Shown here in pieces: positions 11,604 to 21,111 of a DNA stretch of 64,000 nt. The stretch's first letter is position 1, and every line of letters begins with the position of its first letter. The DNA lies in the NCBI GenBank assembly GCA_016801885.1, contig JAFBJY010001417.1:1-64000 (forward strand). The letters run 5' to 3'. The stretch is from Toxotes chatareus (taxonomy: Eukaryota > Chordata > Actinopteri > Toxotidae). Made by a program: the position numbers and the translations under genes. The notes beneath the pieces were generated by a model. That model searched no databases and had not been told where the DNA came from. It saw only the letters and a list, made by a program, of their open reading frames with translations.

Positions 11604-12806
11604 TCAACAGTAAGGTGACAGACACTGGAAAACACCGCCACCAGCCTCCACCCCAGGGGGGGGTGATTCACCTTGAGCCCCTCTGGTATAATAACGTTTC
11701 AGCATGTTCACATGGCACACTCTTGTCTTTCGTCTGCGGTCAGGGGTCTGTATGACATAATTGGTGTCACTGAGCTTTTTCTCCACAACATAAGGACCAG
11801 AAAACCTGGTTGAAAGAGCTGACCCAGGCACAGGCAAGAATACCAGAACCTTGTCCCCTGGCTGGAATGAAGGGACAACTGCCTTTTGGTCATAGCGCTG
11901 CTTCATCTTCTTCTGTGTAGAGGTTAACGTCTCCCTCGCTAAAGCACAGGCTTGCTGGAGACGACTTTTGAGGTTAGCAACGTACACTGGGAGACTTTTT
12001 GTCTCCTTAACAGGCATGATTAGGTGGTCTTTAAGGACCTTTAATGGACCCCTAACCTCATGTCCAAAGACAAGCTCAGCCGGACTAAATCCAATGGACT
12101 CCTGTACAGCCTCTCGGGCAGCAAACAACACAAATGGGACACTCTCATGCCATGATTTCTCAGACCCAAGACAATGCTTACGCAACATGGATTTCATTGT
12201 CTGATGAAATCGCTCCAGGGCCCCCTGGCTTTCAGGATGGTAAGGACTAGATGTCACATGTCTAATGTCCAAGGTCTTGAGGGTATGAGCAAACATTTTT
12301 GATTTGAAATTTGTGCCCTGGTCAGTCTGAACCACTTTTGGCAGACCAAACACTGCAAAGAATTTCATCAATGCCTTGGTGATAACCGGAGCTGTAACCT
12401 TCCGTAAAGGTATAGCTTCTGGGAACCTAGTGGAGGCACACATAATGGTTAGCAGAAATTGATTCCCAGCTTTAGTTTTTGGCAGTGGCCCCACACAATC
12501 GATGAGGACTTTCTCAAACGGCTCACCTGTCACTGGAATGGGATGCAAGGGAGCGGGGGGGATCACCTGGTTAGGTTTGCCGACAACCTGGCATACATGG
12601 CAGGAACGACAGTAGTTAACAACATCAGACTTGAGTCCTGGCCAAAAGAAATGTTTAAGAACTCTCTGATAAGTTTTTGTAATGCCCATGTGTCCTGACC
12701 AAGGGTGGTCATGAGCTAAAGAGAGTACCTGTGTGTGGTAGATTGTAGGTACAACAACTTGGTAAGTCACGCTCCAGTCCTCACTAGCCCAGCGACGCAT
12801 CAACAA
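11604..12806 (-). CDS. retrotransposon integrase, intact 400-codon frame
   Basis: Integrase of the Gmr1-like element, which joins cDNA ends to host DNA in the nucleus. The N-terminal zinc-binding HHCC motif is present (H34, H39, C69, C72, in the text HDHPWSGHMG and CRSCHVCQ). The catalytic core carries D103 (LIDCVGPLP), D162 (QTDQGTNF) and E198 (ESQGALERF), with the classic 35-residue spacing between the last two. The C-terminal GPY-type module follows (FSGPYVVEKKLSDTNYVI, HVNMLKRYY). There is no chromodomain. The ATG at 12806 is probably only the first Met of a longer polyprotein, since the protease-linker frame runs up to it. This is the longest open frame in the window, which argues that the insertion is younger than the other elements. 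Confidence 0.88.
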   Translation of the reverse strand: MLMRRWASEDWSVTYQVVVPTIYHTQVLSLAHDHPWSGHMGITKTYQRVLKHFFWPGLKSDVVNYCRSCHVCQVVGKPNQVIPPAPLHPIPVTGEPFEKVLIDCVGPLPKTKAGNQFLLTIMCASTRFPEAIPLRKVTAPVITKALMKFFAVFGLPKVVQTDQGTNFKSKMFAHTLKTLDIRHVTSSPYHPESQGALERFHQTMKSMLRKHCLGSEKSWHESVPFVLFAAREAVQESIGFSPAELVFGHEVRGPLKVLKDHLIMPVKETKSLPVYVANLKSRLQQACALARETLTSTQKKMKQRYDQKAVVPSFQPGDKVLVFLPVPGSALSTRFSGPYVVEKKLSDTNYVIQTPDRRRKTRVCHVNMLKRYYTRGAQGESPPPGVEAGGGVFQCLSPYC

Positions 12807-12919
12807 GTCACTGTCAAAAGGTAAGCAACTTTCTTTTTCTGAGCCTCTTCCTGCTCAACAACAGAAGAGAGACATTTGGAGAGAGTTATGTCACAGTTTT
12901 GGGCTGCAATAAACTCTTT

Positions 12920-13400
12920 TCAGGTGGCTGGCAACTGTGCATCACAGACACTAGAGAGAGGTGACACTGACTGATCAGGCTGGCTCTCTGCCTCAGTCAA
13001 GTGGTTTTCAGGGCACTGCCCTGTAACTAGAAAAGAATCAGACAGATCAAGGTCATTATTCCTCAATTGGGCCCTGGTAACCACACACGCTGGGAAGATC
13101 TCAGGGTATTCTTGGGCCATGTCTGTCCCTGGGCTTGAATCAGGGTTGTCTAAAACCTCAGGACTCGGCACAACCTTACCCCCAGCTAAAACATTGCACA
13201 AAATAAAGTCAATCCCTTTTACTGGTAAAGCTGGAAGGACTGCAACTTTAAAGAGCCCACTGACCAAAGGAGACTGAAGATGTATATTATGCAATGGAGC
13301 AGAGACAAATTTCCTCCCCACACCCTGAACAACTGCACTCGAGCCACAATATGACATAAAATACCTTCACGGATAATAGACTGGGATCCACCTGTGTCTC
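12920..13400 (-). pseudogene. Gypsy protease region
   Basis: Aspartic protease of the Gmr1-like polyprotein. The catalytic motif VLRDTGGSQSII sits at about 13412-13375 in the frame that also holds the gag zinc knuckle. The rest (SAPLHNIHLQSPLVSGLFKV, then LPALPVKGIDFILCNVLAGG) is in another frame at 13357-12920, so a frameshift lies near 13360. The LPVKGIDFILCNVLAGG text matches the ALPVKGI-x-LLGNDLAGG type segment of fish Gypsy proteases. The frame then runs through a linker toward the integrase. Confidence 0.7.
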
Positions 13401-13599
13401 TCAGGACTTTTACTGGCTGCTGATCTGTTGGATCCCCACTTAATGAAACAAAGCCCTCAGAAATGAAAGGCTTGAAACAGGGGTCAGACTTGTTGTCCTC
13501 AGCTGCTGGTTCTAAGCTGTCCAGACATGGAAGTCTGACAGTCTTAATCAGGTTCACAGCCTTCTGCTGTTGGAGATTGGAGGGTTGTTTACGCTTTAA

Positions 13600-14590
13600 T
13601 GATAGACAATCAGCAATCACATGACCTTTTTTATGACAGTAGAAGCACTCGCATTCTACACGGGGAGGTGACGATGAAACCCTAGCCTTTTCAACCTTTT
13701 CAAGAGGAGGGTGACCAGAACTAGACCGCACTGGACGGGACATAGGAACTTTGTCTGGGCGAGAAGATAAAAACACATTTTGTGTGTCAACACAAATTCA
13801 TCAGCCAGCACAGCTGCTTTTGACAAAGTGTTAACCTTCTGTTCATTTAAGAATACCACCATTTTCTCTGGCAACGAACTCTTAAAGTCTTCCAATAGCA
13901 TTAGCTGACGAAGAGAATCAAAATCATTTCCAACATCACTAGAAGCACACCATTTATCAAATAGAATTCCCTTTTCTCGTGCAAATTCAACAAAGGTTTG
14001 CCCACTGGACCTTCTGTGGTTCCTGAATCGCTGTCTGTAGGCCTCTGGAACCAGCTCATAAGCACGCAGTATGGATTCCTTAAGCACATCATAAGCAAGC
14101 TGTCTGCTAACGAACAGGAAGTCACAACCTCCTGTGCCTTACCTATGAGCTTGCAATGAAGCAGGATTGACTACATCTCCTTAGACCAGTTTAGTGCTGT
14201 AGCAATCCTTTCAAATGCTGTAAAATAGGAGTCAACCTCCGCCTCCCGAAATGTGGGCACCAAGGATATATTCTTACTCACATCAAAGCTTGGCTTTGTT
14301 ATGACTAATGGAGATACAGAATTGTCAGACCCTTCTGAAATCTGCCCAGATGAAATTTTCACGGCCTCCAATTCAGGCTGGCGCAACTTAATCTCCTTTT
14401 CAGCCTCTATCTCCAACTTGCGAACTTGTAGTCTAAGGTCATAGTCTGCTCTACGTACCCTCTCCTTTTCCTGTGCTTCAAGCTGGAGACGAGCAATTCT
14501 GACCCTTGCATCTGAACTCGAGCCAGATGACCCTGGGGAAAAAGGGTCAAAATGAGGCAAAGTAGCTGGAGCAGCTTCATTCTCAATCCT
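13600..14590 (-). pseudogene. Gypsy gag (SCAN-like capsid, zinc knuckle), frameshifted
   Basis: Structural gag of the Gmr1-like element. First comes a charged coiled-coil-like N-terminus (RIARLQLEAQEKERVRRADY and RKLEIEAEKEIKLRQPELEA at 14500-14370). Capsid text FDVSKNISLVPTFREAEVDS with YFTAFERIATALNW ends in a stop at about 14171. The capsid resumes in another frame with SILRAYELVPEAYRQRFRNH and then FVEFAREKGILFDKW (14080-13960), a SCAN/retroviral capsid-like region. A CCHC zinc knuckle CFYCHKKGHVIADC follows at 13647-13606, which binds RNA during packaging. At least two frameshifts break it. The true start is unclear because an LTR-like repeat abuts at 14596. Confidence 0.8.
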
Positions 14591-14595
14591 AGCAC

Positions 14596-15070
14596 AGTCA
14601 GGGTTCGCCCAGGCACCCTGGGCGGTCTTATTTTGTTTATGTGGTATTTCCTGTTTTATTTTGGTAAAGCTTCCGTTTCCGGTTGTTCACTGTTTTTCCT
14701 CTCGTTCCAGGTGTCTTGACTTCCCTCTCCCCGTGTGCTCCCTCCATCTCCTGATTACCCTTCCTCCCGTAATGTTTTTCACCTGTGTGTGATTGTCTTC
14801 CCTCCTCCTGATGTATTTAGTCCCCGTCCTCCCTGCACTCGTCGCCAGATTGTCTTGTGTGTTTTTGCCAAACTTTCCAGCGTTCCTGATCGTTTCGAGT
14901 TAGTGTAAGTTCTAAGTGTTTAGTTTACGAGTTAGCCTTCTCCCTGTGGTACTTCTGCTTTCTTGGACTGTCACACCGTGTAACGAACTTGGACTGATTA
15001 AACCGTTTTCTGATCCCCTATACTCTGTCTCTGCGCCTGTGTCCTCCTCACTACTTCCACGTTCCCGACA
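14596..15070 (-). repeat. LTR-like dispersed repeat, copy 1
   Basis: On the minus strand it starts TGTCGGGAACGTGGAAG and ends CGAACCCTGAC, i.e. the TGTC...GAC(A) form of an LTR. It includes 'acacaagacaatctggcg', 'gggaagtcaagacac' and 'aataaaacaggaaa'. The same block recurs at 37350-37866. It touches gag with no obvious primer-binding site, so it may be a solo LTR of another element or a decayed 5' LTR. I see no 5-bp target duplication. Confidence 0.5.
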
Positions 15071-15429
15071 TGTTGCTGCTTCATATAGTTCAGACTTTAC
15101 TATTAGAAAAGGCAGGAAGTGCCAGGGCCCCAACTTAAAGGGCCCCTGGAATAATATTGAGAGAGAATGAACTGAGTCTCCGTTGTTTTGTGTGAATAAT
15201 CACCTGCAGCTTGCTTCATCAAGTCATTTTCTACAGAAACACTGCAGACAAACAGATTGTCAGATAAAATCAGTGGATCTCAGTCCATCTGTGTGTCAGT
15301 GAATGGAAATGGTCGCCTCTGAATCGTGTGTGAAAGATATGAAAGAGGAAAGAAGAGCCAATCAGTGGAGGAGCAGCTGATATTTCTACAGGACGAATGA
15401 TGGAGAAAAGAGCAGGGACATAAAGGTCT

Positions 15430-16790
15430 GGACAGATGAGTCGGTGCTCTGTCTCCAGGGATGTTTTAACTGCACGGGCTGGGATGTTTTCACACAAGTC
15501 CTGTGGGGATGATTTGGACTCATTGGTGGATATAACAAACCATGATTTACCAAATCAGTCAAAGCAGGATTACAAATCAAAACTGGAAAACAAGATGGCA
15601 GCAAACAAACTTGGTTCAGCATGAAAACTACTGCAGGCCTTCAGAGCACAGAGCTCAGTACTTGTGTCTTTTAGATGGATGTAACTCGGACACAGAGCTG
15701 GATAATGCTCTGAATTGTTTTTATTGTCGTTTTGATTCCTTTGATTTTAGCACAGAAACTCAGCAACTGAAATATAAACTTAAAGACACTATGCACTTTA
15801 ACACTGATCTGTGTGATTCTGTGCAGTAAAAGTGAACAAAGGTCATGGCCCCGATAATATATGTGGGTGTTTAGTGAAGTCCTGTGCACATGAACTGAGT
15901 CCAAAATCCAGCTGTCCCAAACAGTGAATGATGTTAGAGCAGTCATGCCCTGACTGACAATTTGAATGAAAACCTTAGAGAAACTGGTCAGATCTGAGGT
16001 CCTGAAGCAAACTGAACATGCACTGGATCCTCTGCAGTTTGTATACAGGCCTCACAGAGGAGTGGAGGATGCTACAGTGACTCTGCTCAACATGCTTTTT
16101 AAACATCTGGATTTTAATGGGAGACACACCAGGCTTTTATTTGTGGACTTGTCTTCTGCTTTTAATACAATCCAACCTCACATTTGAATTGAAAAAGGCT
16201 TCTACAACAGTTTGATTTAAATAATAATCTGGTGGGTTGGATTCTGGATGTTTTAACCAACAGGACACAGAGAGTGAGGGTCAACAGTACATTGTCTGAC
16301 CAAAGGTGTTCTTCCACTGTTTCTCCTCAAGGGTGTGTGTTGTCACCACTATTGTTCATTTTATACACAAACATGTGTCAGAGCAGACATGACAGCAGAA
16401 GCATCATAAAAGTGCTGATGTCTCCTCCAGGACAGTGAGAGCAGCCATGGACCAGTCATTGATGATTTAGTTCAGTGGTGTGAGGAATCCTACCTGCAGC
16501 TAAATGCTACAACAACCAAAGATATGCTCATTGATTTTAGGAGGAAACCCCACAGGCACCAAGTCACTGTAATTAAAGGTCAGACCATTGAGTATGTGCA
16601 GTCTTGCAAAATATCGGACTATCATTGACAGCAAATTGACTTTTGAAGAAAATTGTGAAGTGGTTTGTAAAAAGGCTCAGAAAGGTTTTCACTGTTTAAG
16701 AAACTTGTACATTTTCACATTGACTGAACCATAATGAGCATGTTTTCTCTCTTATAGAATCCATTTTATCATTTTCTTTTAGTGTCGTGG
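15430..16790 (+). mobile_element. LINE, reverse-transcriptase fragment (L2/CR1/Rex1-like)
   Basis: A plus-strand ORF2 piece with many breaks. Visible parts are LVDITNHDLPNQSKQDYKSK at 15517, GHGPDNICGCLVKSC at 15842, LDPLQFVYRPHRGVEDA near 16022, LLFVDLSSAFNTIQPH at 16135, WILDVLTNRTQRVRVN near 16238, SPQGCVLSPLLFILYTNMCQ at 16325 and LIDFRRKPHRHQV at 16530. These are palm motifs of a non-LTR retrotransposon RT. The catalytic (F/Y)ADD box is destroyed near 16410-16435 by a small deletion or frameshift. The 5' part (endonuclease) is missing and I see no clear 3' tail. It sits just upstream of the NLR exons. Confidence 0.8.
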
Positions 16791-16964
16791 TTCAGTCAGA
16801 CAACTTTAAAACAGAGGAACAAATCTACCTACAGATACAAATAAAGTAACATGAACCTGAATCTGAGGATGATTTCAGTTGATGTGCAGATTAATGATTT
16901 GTGTTTTCTCTCCAGATGAAGGTAGAAAGTGTGTGTGAGCTGATGTGGATGTGAATTCAGCATC

Positions 16965-17053
16965 ATGAATCAGTGTGAGGACAGAGAGGAGGGAGCCCTT
17001 CCCCCTAAAAGCAGTCTGTGTGGGGACCATGAGATCCAGACCAAAGCTCAGAG
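16965..17053 (+). pseudogene. NLR (NLRC3-like) leader exon 1
   Basis: An ATG at 16965 opens MNQCEDREEGALPPKSSLCG, then DHEIQTKAQR, ending at the donor AGAG|GTGAGA (GT at 17054-17055). Fish NLR-C genes have just such a short first coding exon of REEGAPPSK-type text followed by a phase-2 intron. The following exon continues in frame. The exon itself looks intact. Downstream exons are damaged, so the locus is scored as a pseudogene. Confidence 0.65.
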
Positions 17054-17172
17054 GTGAGATGAGGATCTCTAACTGTCCATGACTCTTCTCCATGTCAGAG
17101 CTCAGCACTCACATCACTGCACCATCATTATACACACTCAAAGCTCTGTGTATGTTGTGTTGAAGGCAAGAG

Positions 17173-17305
17173 CAGCAGCACACACCAGACTCTGCTTGGA
17201 CCTGAACATGGACCTGAGCCCAGCTGTGTGTCCATGAAGAGTGACATGTCAATGGGTCGCCCCATTCATTTCAAAGGACAGCCTCCGTCTGCTGCAAAGA
17301 AGTGA
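17173..17305 (+). pseudogene. NLR leader exon 2, premature stop
   Basis: Joined after an acceptor AG at 17171-17172, the frame from exon 1 gives SSSTHQTLLGPEHGPEPSCV, then SMKSDMSMGRPIHF and KGQPPSAAKK, then TGA at 17303-17305. The EPSCVSMKSDxSM segment is a known feature of fish NLR-C leader exons. Normal genes continue to the FISNA and NACHT parts. Here the frame ends, either at a true stop or because a following donor is lost. An intron of 119 bases separates it from exon 1. Confidence 0.6.
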
Positions 17306-17734
17306 GCTGCAGCTGAGTTTAAAATGTATCAGACAGCTGTCCTGTATAACTGGTCTTCTATGAAAGATGAAGTGATTGTGTTTTGTCTCCAGGCTTCATG
17401 AATGACACAGTATATGAACATGATCAGGCTGAAACACAGGTTTTAGTGGCAAAGTTGATGTTTTCAAGAAAAGCACTTCTTATGTTCTTATATGTGTCAT
17501 TCAGATCAGAACTAAAACTCCCTGTAACTCAGCACCTATCCAGTTCCAGTGTTTGTGTTAGTGTGCTGTAGCAGAGGTGAGACTTCTGTCAAACCCAGTG
17601 TGAGTCCTTAAAACTCATCATTTAAAAGCTGGACTTGTTGTGATGACTCTATGTCATGAGGTACAGGATTGATTGCTTGTTTCCTCTCATTGAGAATATC
17701 CACAGCACAGTAGTGTTTGCTTTAATCAGGACAG

Positions 17735-18535
17735 TCACCACAGAACATAAAAGCAGCTGTTGTCAGAGGGTTCACTGACCCACAGAAGGAGGAGTACTTC
17801 AGGAAGAGGTTCAGAGAGGAAGAGCAGGTCAGAAGGATCATCTCCCACATCAAGACTTCACGAAGCCTCCACATCATGTGCCACATCCCGGTCTTCTGCT
17901 GGATCACTGCTACAGTTCTGGAGGATGTGTTGGAAACAAGAGAGGGAGGAGGGCTGCCAAGACCCTGACTGAGATGTACATCCACTTCCTGGTGGTTCAG
18001 TCCAAACTGAAGAATGTTAAGTATGATGGAGGAGCTAAGACAGATCCACACTGGAGTCCAGAGACCAGGAAGATGATGGAGTCTCTGGGAGAACTGGCTT
18101 TTTGAGCAGCTGCAGAAAGGAAACCTTTCCCTTCCTCTTGTTCCTCCGCTTCCTCCTGGGTCTTTCACTGCCGACCAATCAGACTCTCCTACGAGGTCTG
18201 CTGACACAGACAGGAAGTGGCTCACAGACCAATCAGCAAACAGTCCAGTACATCAAGAAGAAGATTGAAGAGACTCCCTCTGCAGAGCAAAGCATCAACC
18301 TGTTCCACTGTCTGAATGAACTGAATGATCGTTCTCTAGTGGAGCAGATCCAACAGTCCCTGAGTTCAGGACGTCTCTCCACAGATGAACTGTCTCCTGC
18401 TCAATGGTCAGCTCTGGTCTTCATCTTAATGTCATCAGAAAAAGATCTGGACGTGTTCGACCTGAAGAAATACTCTGCTTCAGAGGAGGCTCTTCTGAAG
18501 CTGCTGCCAGTTGTCAAAGCCTCTAACAAAGCTCT
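17735..18535 (+). pseudogene. NLR NACHT-domain exon, 5'-truncated and internally deleted
   Basis: This is the C-terminal part of a fish NLR NACHT exon, an ATP-binding sensor module of a cytosolic innate immune receptor. Pieces are FTDPQKEEYFRKRFREEEQ and SLHIMCHIPVFCWITATVLE (about 17770-17920), then after a 1-base frameshift TLTEMYIHFLVVQSKLKNVK and DPHWSPETRKMMESLGELAF (17970-18100). Then, abruptly, comes LFLRFLLGLSLPTNQTLLRG, running on to LFHCLNELNDRSLVEQIQQS (18140-18360) and DLKKYSASEEALLKLLP. The P-loop and FISNA segment are absent, and roughly a hundred codons are lost at about 18112-18130. The exon ends in a proper donor CTCT|GTAAGT (18536-18541). Confidence 0.8.
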
Positions 18536-18689
18536 GTAAGTGTATAGATAGTTAGATTTATTCATCATTATATAAAGACTCTGCTATTTTATTCAGCAGG
18601 AGGAAAATAAATTCTCTCTCTTCTTTAATTTCTTATCATCATCTCTGGAGCGCTGAGCTTCATCACATTGAATCTGAATTAAAATAATG

Positions 18690-18960
18690 GATCCTACATT
18701 AAAGAGCCAAGTCTCAGCTTTAATTTGAGCAGGTTGGCATCAGTATAGAAAGAACTGTGGGAAATTCAGCCCTTTTAGTGGTTCAAAAGTAAGTGGACAA
18801 ATACACATGAAGTGAAACAAACTAATCAGATTTAATATTTAGAGTAAAATCTTTGCAGTCATTGACTGTAGTATCCATTATTATATTTTAAAGTGAATGC
18901 TGAGATCCCAAATAGCATATCATATCTAACTGTCCAAATACTTACGGCCGTGGCTGTACA
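18690..18960. mobile_element. non-autonomous DNA transposon fragment
   Basis: Intronic sequence between the NACHT and LRR exons. It contains 'cagctttaatttgag', 'ggttcaaaagtaagtggaca' and, near its right end, 'gtccaaatacttacggcc'. This combination belongs to a widespread fish DNA-transposon-derived repeat whose ends read like 'ccataagtatttggac'. No coding capacity. Limits are approximate. Confidence 0.4.
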
Positions 18961-19201
18961 TGAATTGAATCAGAGCCAATGAAAGATGATCATCAATGTA
19001 GAAACTCCTCATTGGTTAGCAGGTGGATAAAGAGCTGATATTTCTGCTTCACTCAACAAATCTGTGTTTGATGTTTGGCCCAGTTTTCAAATGCAGGTCT
19101 GTTAGTTTGCTGTGAGCTGCAGAGCAAACTGAGAGTTTTGTTCCTTTGATTGTCCTTTCAACACAAATGTTATTAGACTTTTCTTCATTGTTTCTCTTCA
19201 G

Positions 19202-19375
19202 ACTGAGCAGCTGTAACCTCTCAGAGAGAAGCTGTGAAGCTCTGTCCTCAGTTCTCAGCTCCCAGTCCTCTAGTCTGAGACACCTGGACCTGAGTAACAA
19301 CAAGCTGCAGGATTCAGGGGTAAAGCTTCTGTCTGCTGGACTGAAGAGTCCACACTGTAGACTGGAGACTCTGAG
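19202..19375 (+). CDS. NLR leucine-rich-repeat exon (intact 174 bp)
   Basis: A clean LRR exon bounded by acceptor ttcAG (19200-19201) and donor GAG|GTCAGT (GT at 19376). It is 174 bases, the standard size for fish NLR LRR exons, so it can be spliced in without a frame change. The translation reads LSSCNLSERSCEALSSVLSS, then SLRHLDLSNNKLQDSGVKLL and SAGLKSPHCRLETL, i.e. the LxxLxLSxNxL ribonuclease-inhibitor-type repeat. It is probably the first LRR exon of the broken NLR locus at 16965-18535, 0.67 kb upstream. The exon is intact even though the gene is not. Confidence 0.82.
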
Positions 19376-19937
19376 GTCAGTTCACTGTCTGTTACTGTTG
19401 TAGATCTTATATCTTTAATCCACAACTGAACCTGGTTTATCTTCATCCAGAACTTGAATCCATTCATCTTGAATGAATGAGATTGTAAATAGTTGTTGTT
19501 CCATATTGTGAATTTTCTTGTCTCAGACTAAGAATTATTCCTTCAGTTTCACTTCATTTCAGTCAGTTGTCATGAATAATGTCTGTTGACTTCAATGAAA
19601 CCTTCAGAACTCACACACTCGTATTTGTCACAGTCAGCAGACTAATGTTTTCTAAATGAAGTGTAGAAAATGTCCAGTGTGAGTTGTTCAAAGTCCATTT
19701 TATCACAACAATATACAGAAGATCCTCAGAACTGATATTTGTGCCAATCAATTGAAAAACACTTGAAGTTCATTCAGTGTGTGTGTGTGTGCTGCTGCTT
19801 TGATATTTAACACAAGTGTGGTAAATTGTGGTCTTTTTCCCATTGAGTTGAATTGACTTGTTAAACGTGTTAAGGAGCAAAGACTTAAAGGACCACACTG
19901 TTGGTTTATAGATAGATAGATATACAATATACATATA
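19376..19937. other. NLR intron, shared with 58.2-59.4 kb in inverted form
   Basis: Non-coding. Bases 19376-19480 and 19525-19617 reappear as reverse complements at 58385-58498 and 58260-58345, and 19805-19895 at 59290-59370. A (GT)7 lies at about 19777-19790. This fixes the inverted relation between the two NLR regions. Confidence 0.75.
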
Positions 19938-21111
19938 CTAGGGGTGTGCGATATGACGATATTAGATCGTGAAGGATTAGAAGTGTTGACGATCTTCCAG
20001 AGGAGAGAGATCGTATTATCGTCTATAGGGCACATTCTATTAGTTGCAGCTCTATGCTTGCGCTGAGACGCATTTAGAAGATTTTTTTTTTCCTTGGGCA
20101 ACTAACAGCCAGCTTCACGTGAACATGACCAATCAATCATGGCGGCAATTACGAGCAGTGCTGATTTTTTATTTTTTTACTAGCCTCGCTGTTTCAGTCA
20201 AGGTGTAGCGGGTAGCCTTGGCGACAACGAAGTGAAAGCTTGGAGTTGGTCCCCAAAAAGAAGTCCACTTCAGTCGTATGGACAGTGTTGGGGAATGTAA
20301 CGGAATACATGTAACGCCGCCACGTATTGAGAATATGTAGCATGCGTTTCTGTCTTGGCAACAACGCATTCCTGTCCCGCTCTGTTTTGCCGGCTTGTGG
20401 CTCAAGCTCTCGCTCCTGCTGCTCTCGTCCGACTCCATTCTGACTGGCCGGATCAGGCGAATAGCTTTCGTTATTTACGTTTGTTTTCGTGGAGCTGGGG
20501 CTTCTGGGAAATGTATCTGATTTGCCTTCGTTCATTTAGAGAATAAATATAAAGTCGTGAAACAGAGAAGTATCGCCACGTAATCCATTGATTTCAACAA
20601 TGTAACTGTATTCTGAATACTATCTATTTAAACTGTAACTGTAATGGAATACAGTTACTCAGAATTTATATTCTGAATAAATAGCATGCTGTTACACGTA
20701 TTCCATTACTCCCCAACACTGCGTATGGAACTGGTTTGGGTTTTCTCCAAAAGCGACAAAGCATGAAACACAACAGAACCTCTTTAACCACCTGAAGAGG
20801 CAGCATCCGAAACAATTTGCTGAGAGCCAAGCAGCGAGGCCGACCACACATCAGCCAGTGGTAACGGCTAAAGACATTACACAGAAAACAACCAACTATA
20901 ACACAAGCCTCTGATAAAAAGCATGCTGTGTGAGAGAAGAGCAAGCGGTGGAAAGAGGTGACTCTTTTATATCTTTAGGAGCTAAATTTTTACATAGAAT
21001 AGTTTGTTCTAAATTAACTTAACTGTAAAAATGAACTGATAAAATTGTGATGCGTGATTTTTACCATTAAAAAACCGTGATGCTGATATTTTGCCATATC
21101 ACCCACCCTAA
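19938..21111 (+). mobile_element. hAT transposon with BED-finger remnant
   Basis: The left end reads TAGGGGTGTGCGATATGACG and the right end, reversed, TAGGGTGGGTGATATGGC, an imperfect terminal inverted repeat of hAT type. The interior encodes pieces of a BED zinc-finger protein on the plus strand: KKKSTSV up to about 20274, then after the nested insertion VWNWFGFSPKATKHETQQ-type text and NLFNHLKRQHPKQF (20730-20825), with RPTTHQPV after it. BED fingers bind DNA in hAT transposases and ZBED proteins. The catalytic part is absent. A second hAT element is inserted at 20283-20721. Confidence 0.65.
20283..20721. mobile_element. nested non-autonomous hAT element
   Basis: A 439-bp element with terminal inverted repeats: left CAGTGTTGGGGAATGTAACG, right (reversed) CAGTGTTGGGGAGTAATGGA. 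It is flanked by a perfect 8-bp target duplication, cgtatgga at 20275-20282 and 20722-20729. The 8-bp duplication and the CAGTGTTG end are diagnostic of hAT. No transposase is encoded; the open frames inside are spurious. It interrupts the BED-finger reading frame of its host transposon. Confidence 0.9.

Larger units (their letters stand above)
10130..14595 (-). mobile_element. Ty3/Gypsy retrotransposon with integrase before RT (Gmr1-like)
   Basis: On the minus strand the gene order is gag (14590-13600), protease (about 13400-12920), integrase (12806-11604), then reverse transcriptase (11553-10600). Ordinary Ty3/Gypsy elements carry PR-RT-RH-IN. The copia-like order PR-IN-RT within a Gypsy-type protein set is the hallmark of the Gmr1-like group known from fish and other deuterostomes. 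The RNase H part is missing: the frame ends soon after the RT thumb and runs into non-coding sequence. The integrase frame is intact but gag and RT carry frameshifts, so this copy is not autonomous. LTR limits could not be fixed. Confidence 0.75.

Noticed and set aside
20169..20535. Minus-strand frames of 89 and 113 codons
   Set aside because: They run across the boundary of the nested hAT insertion at 20283, so cannot be one old gene.
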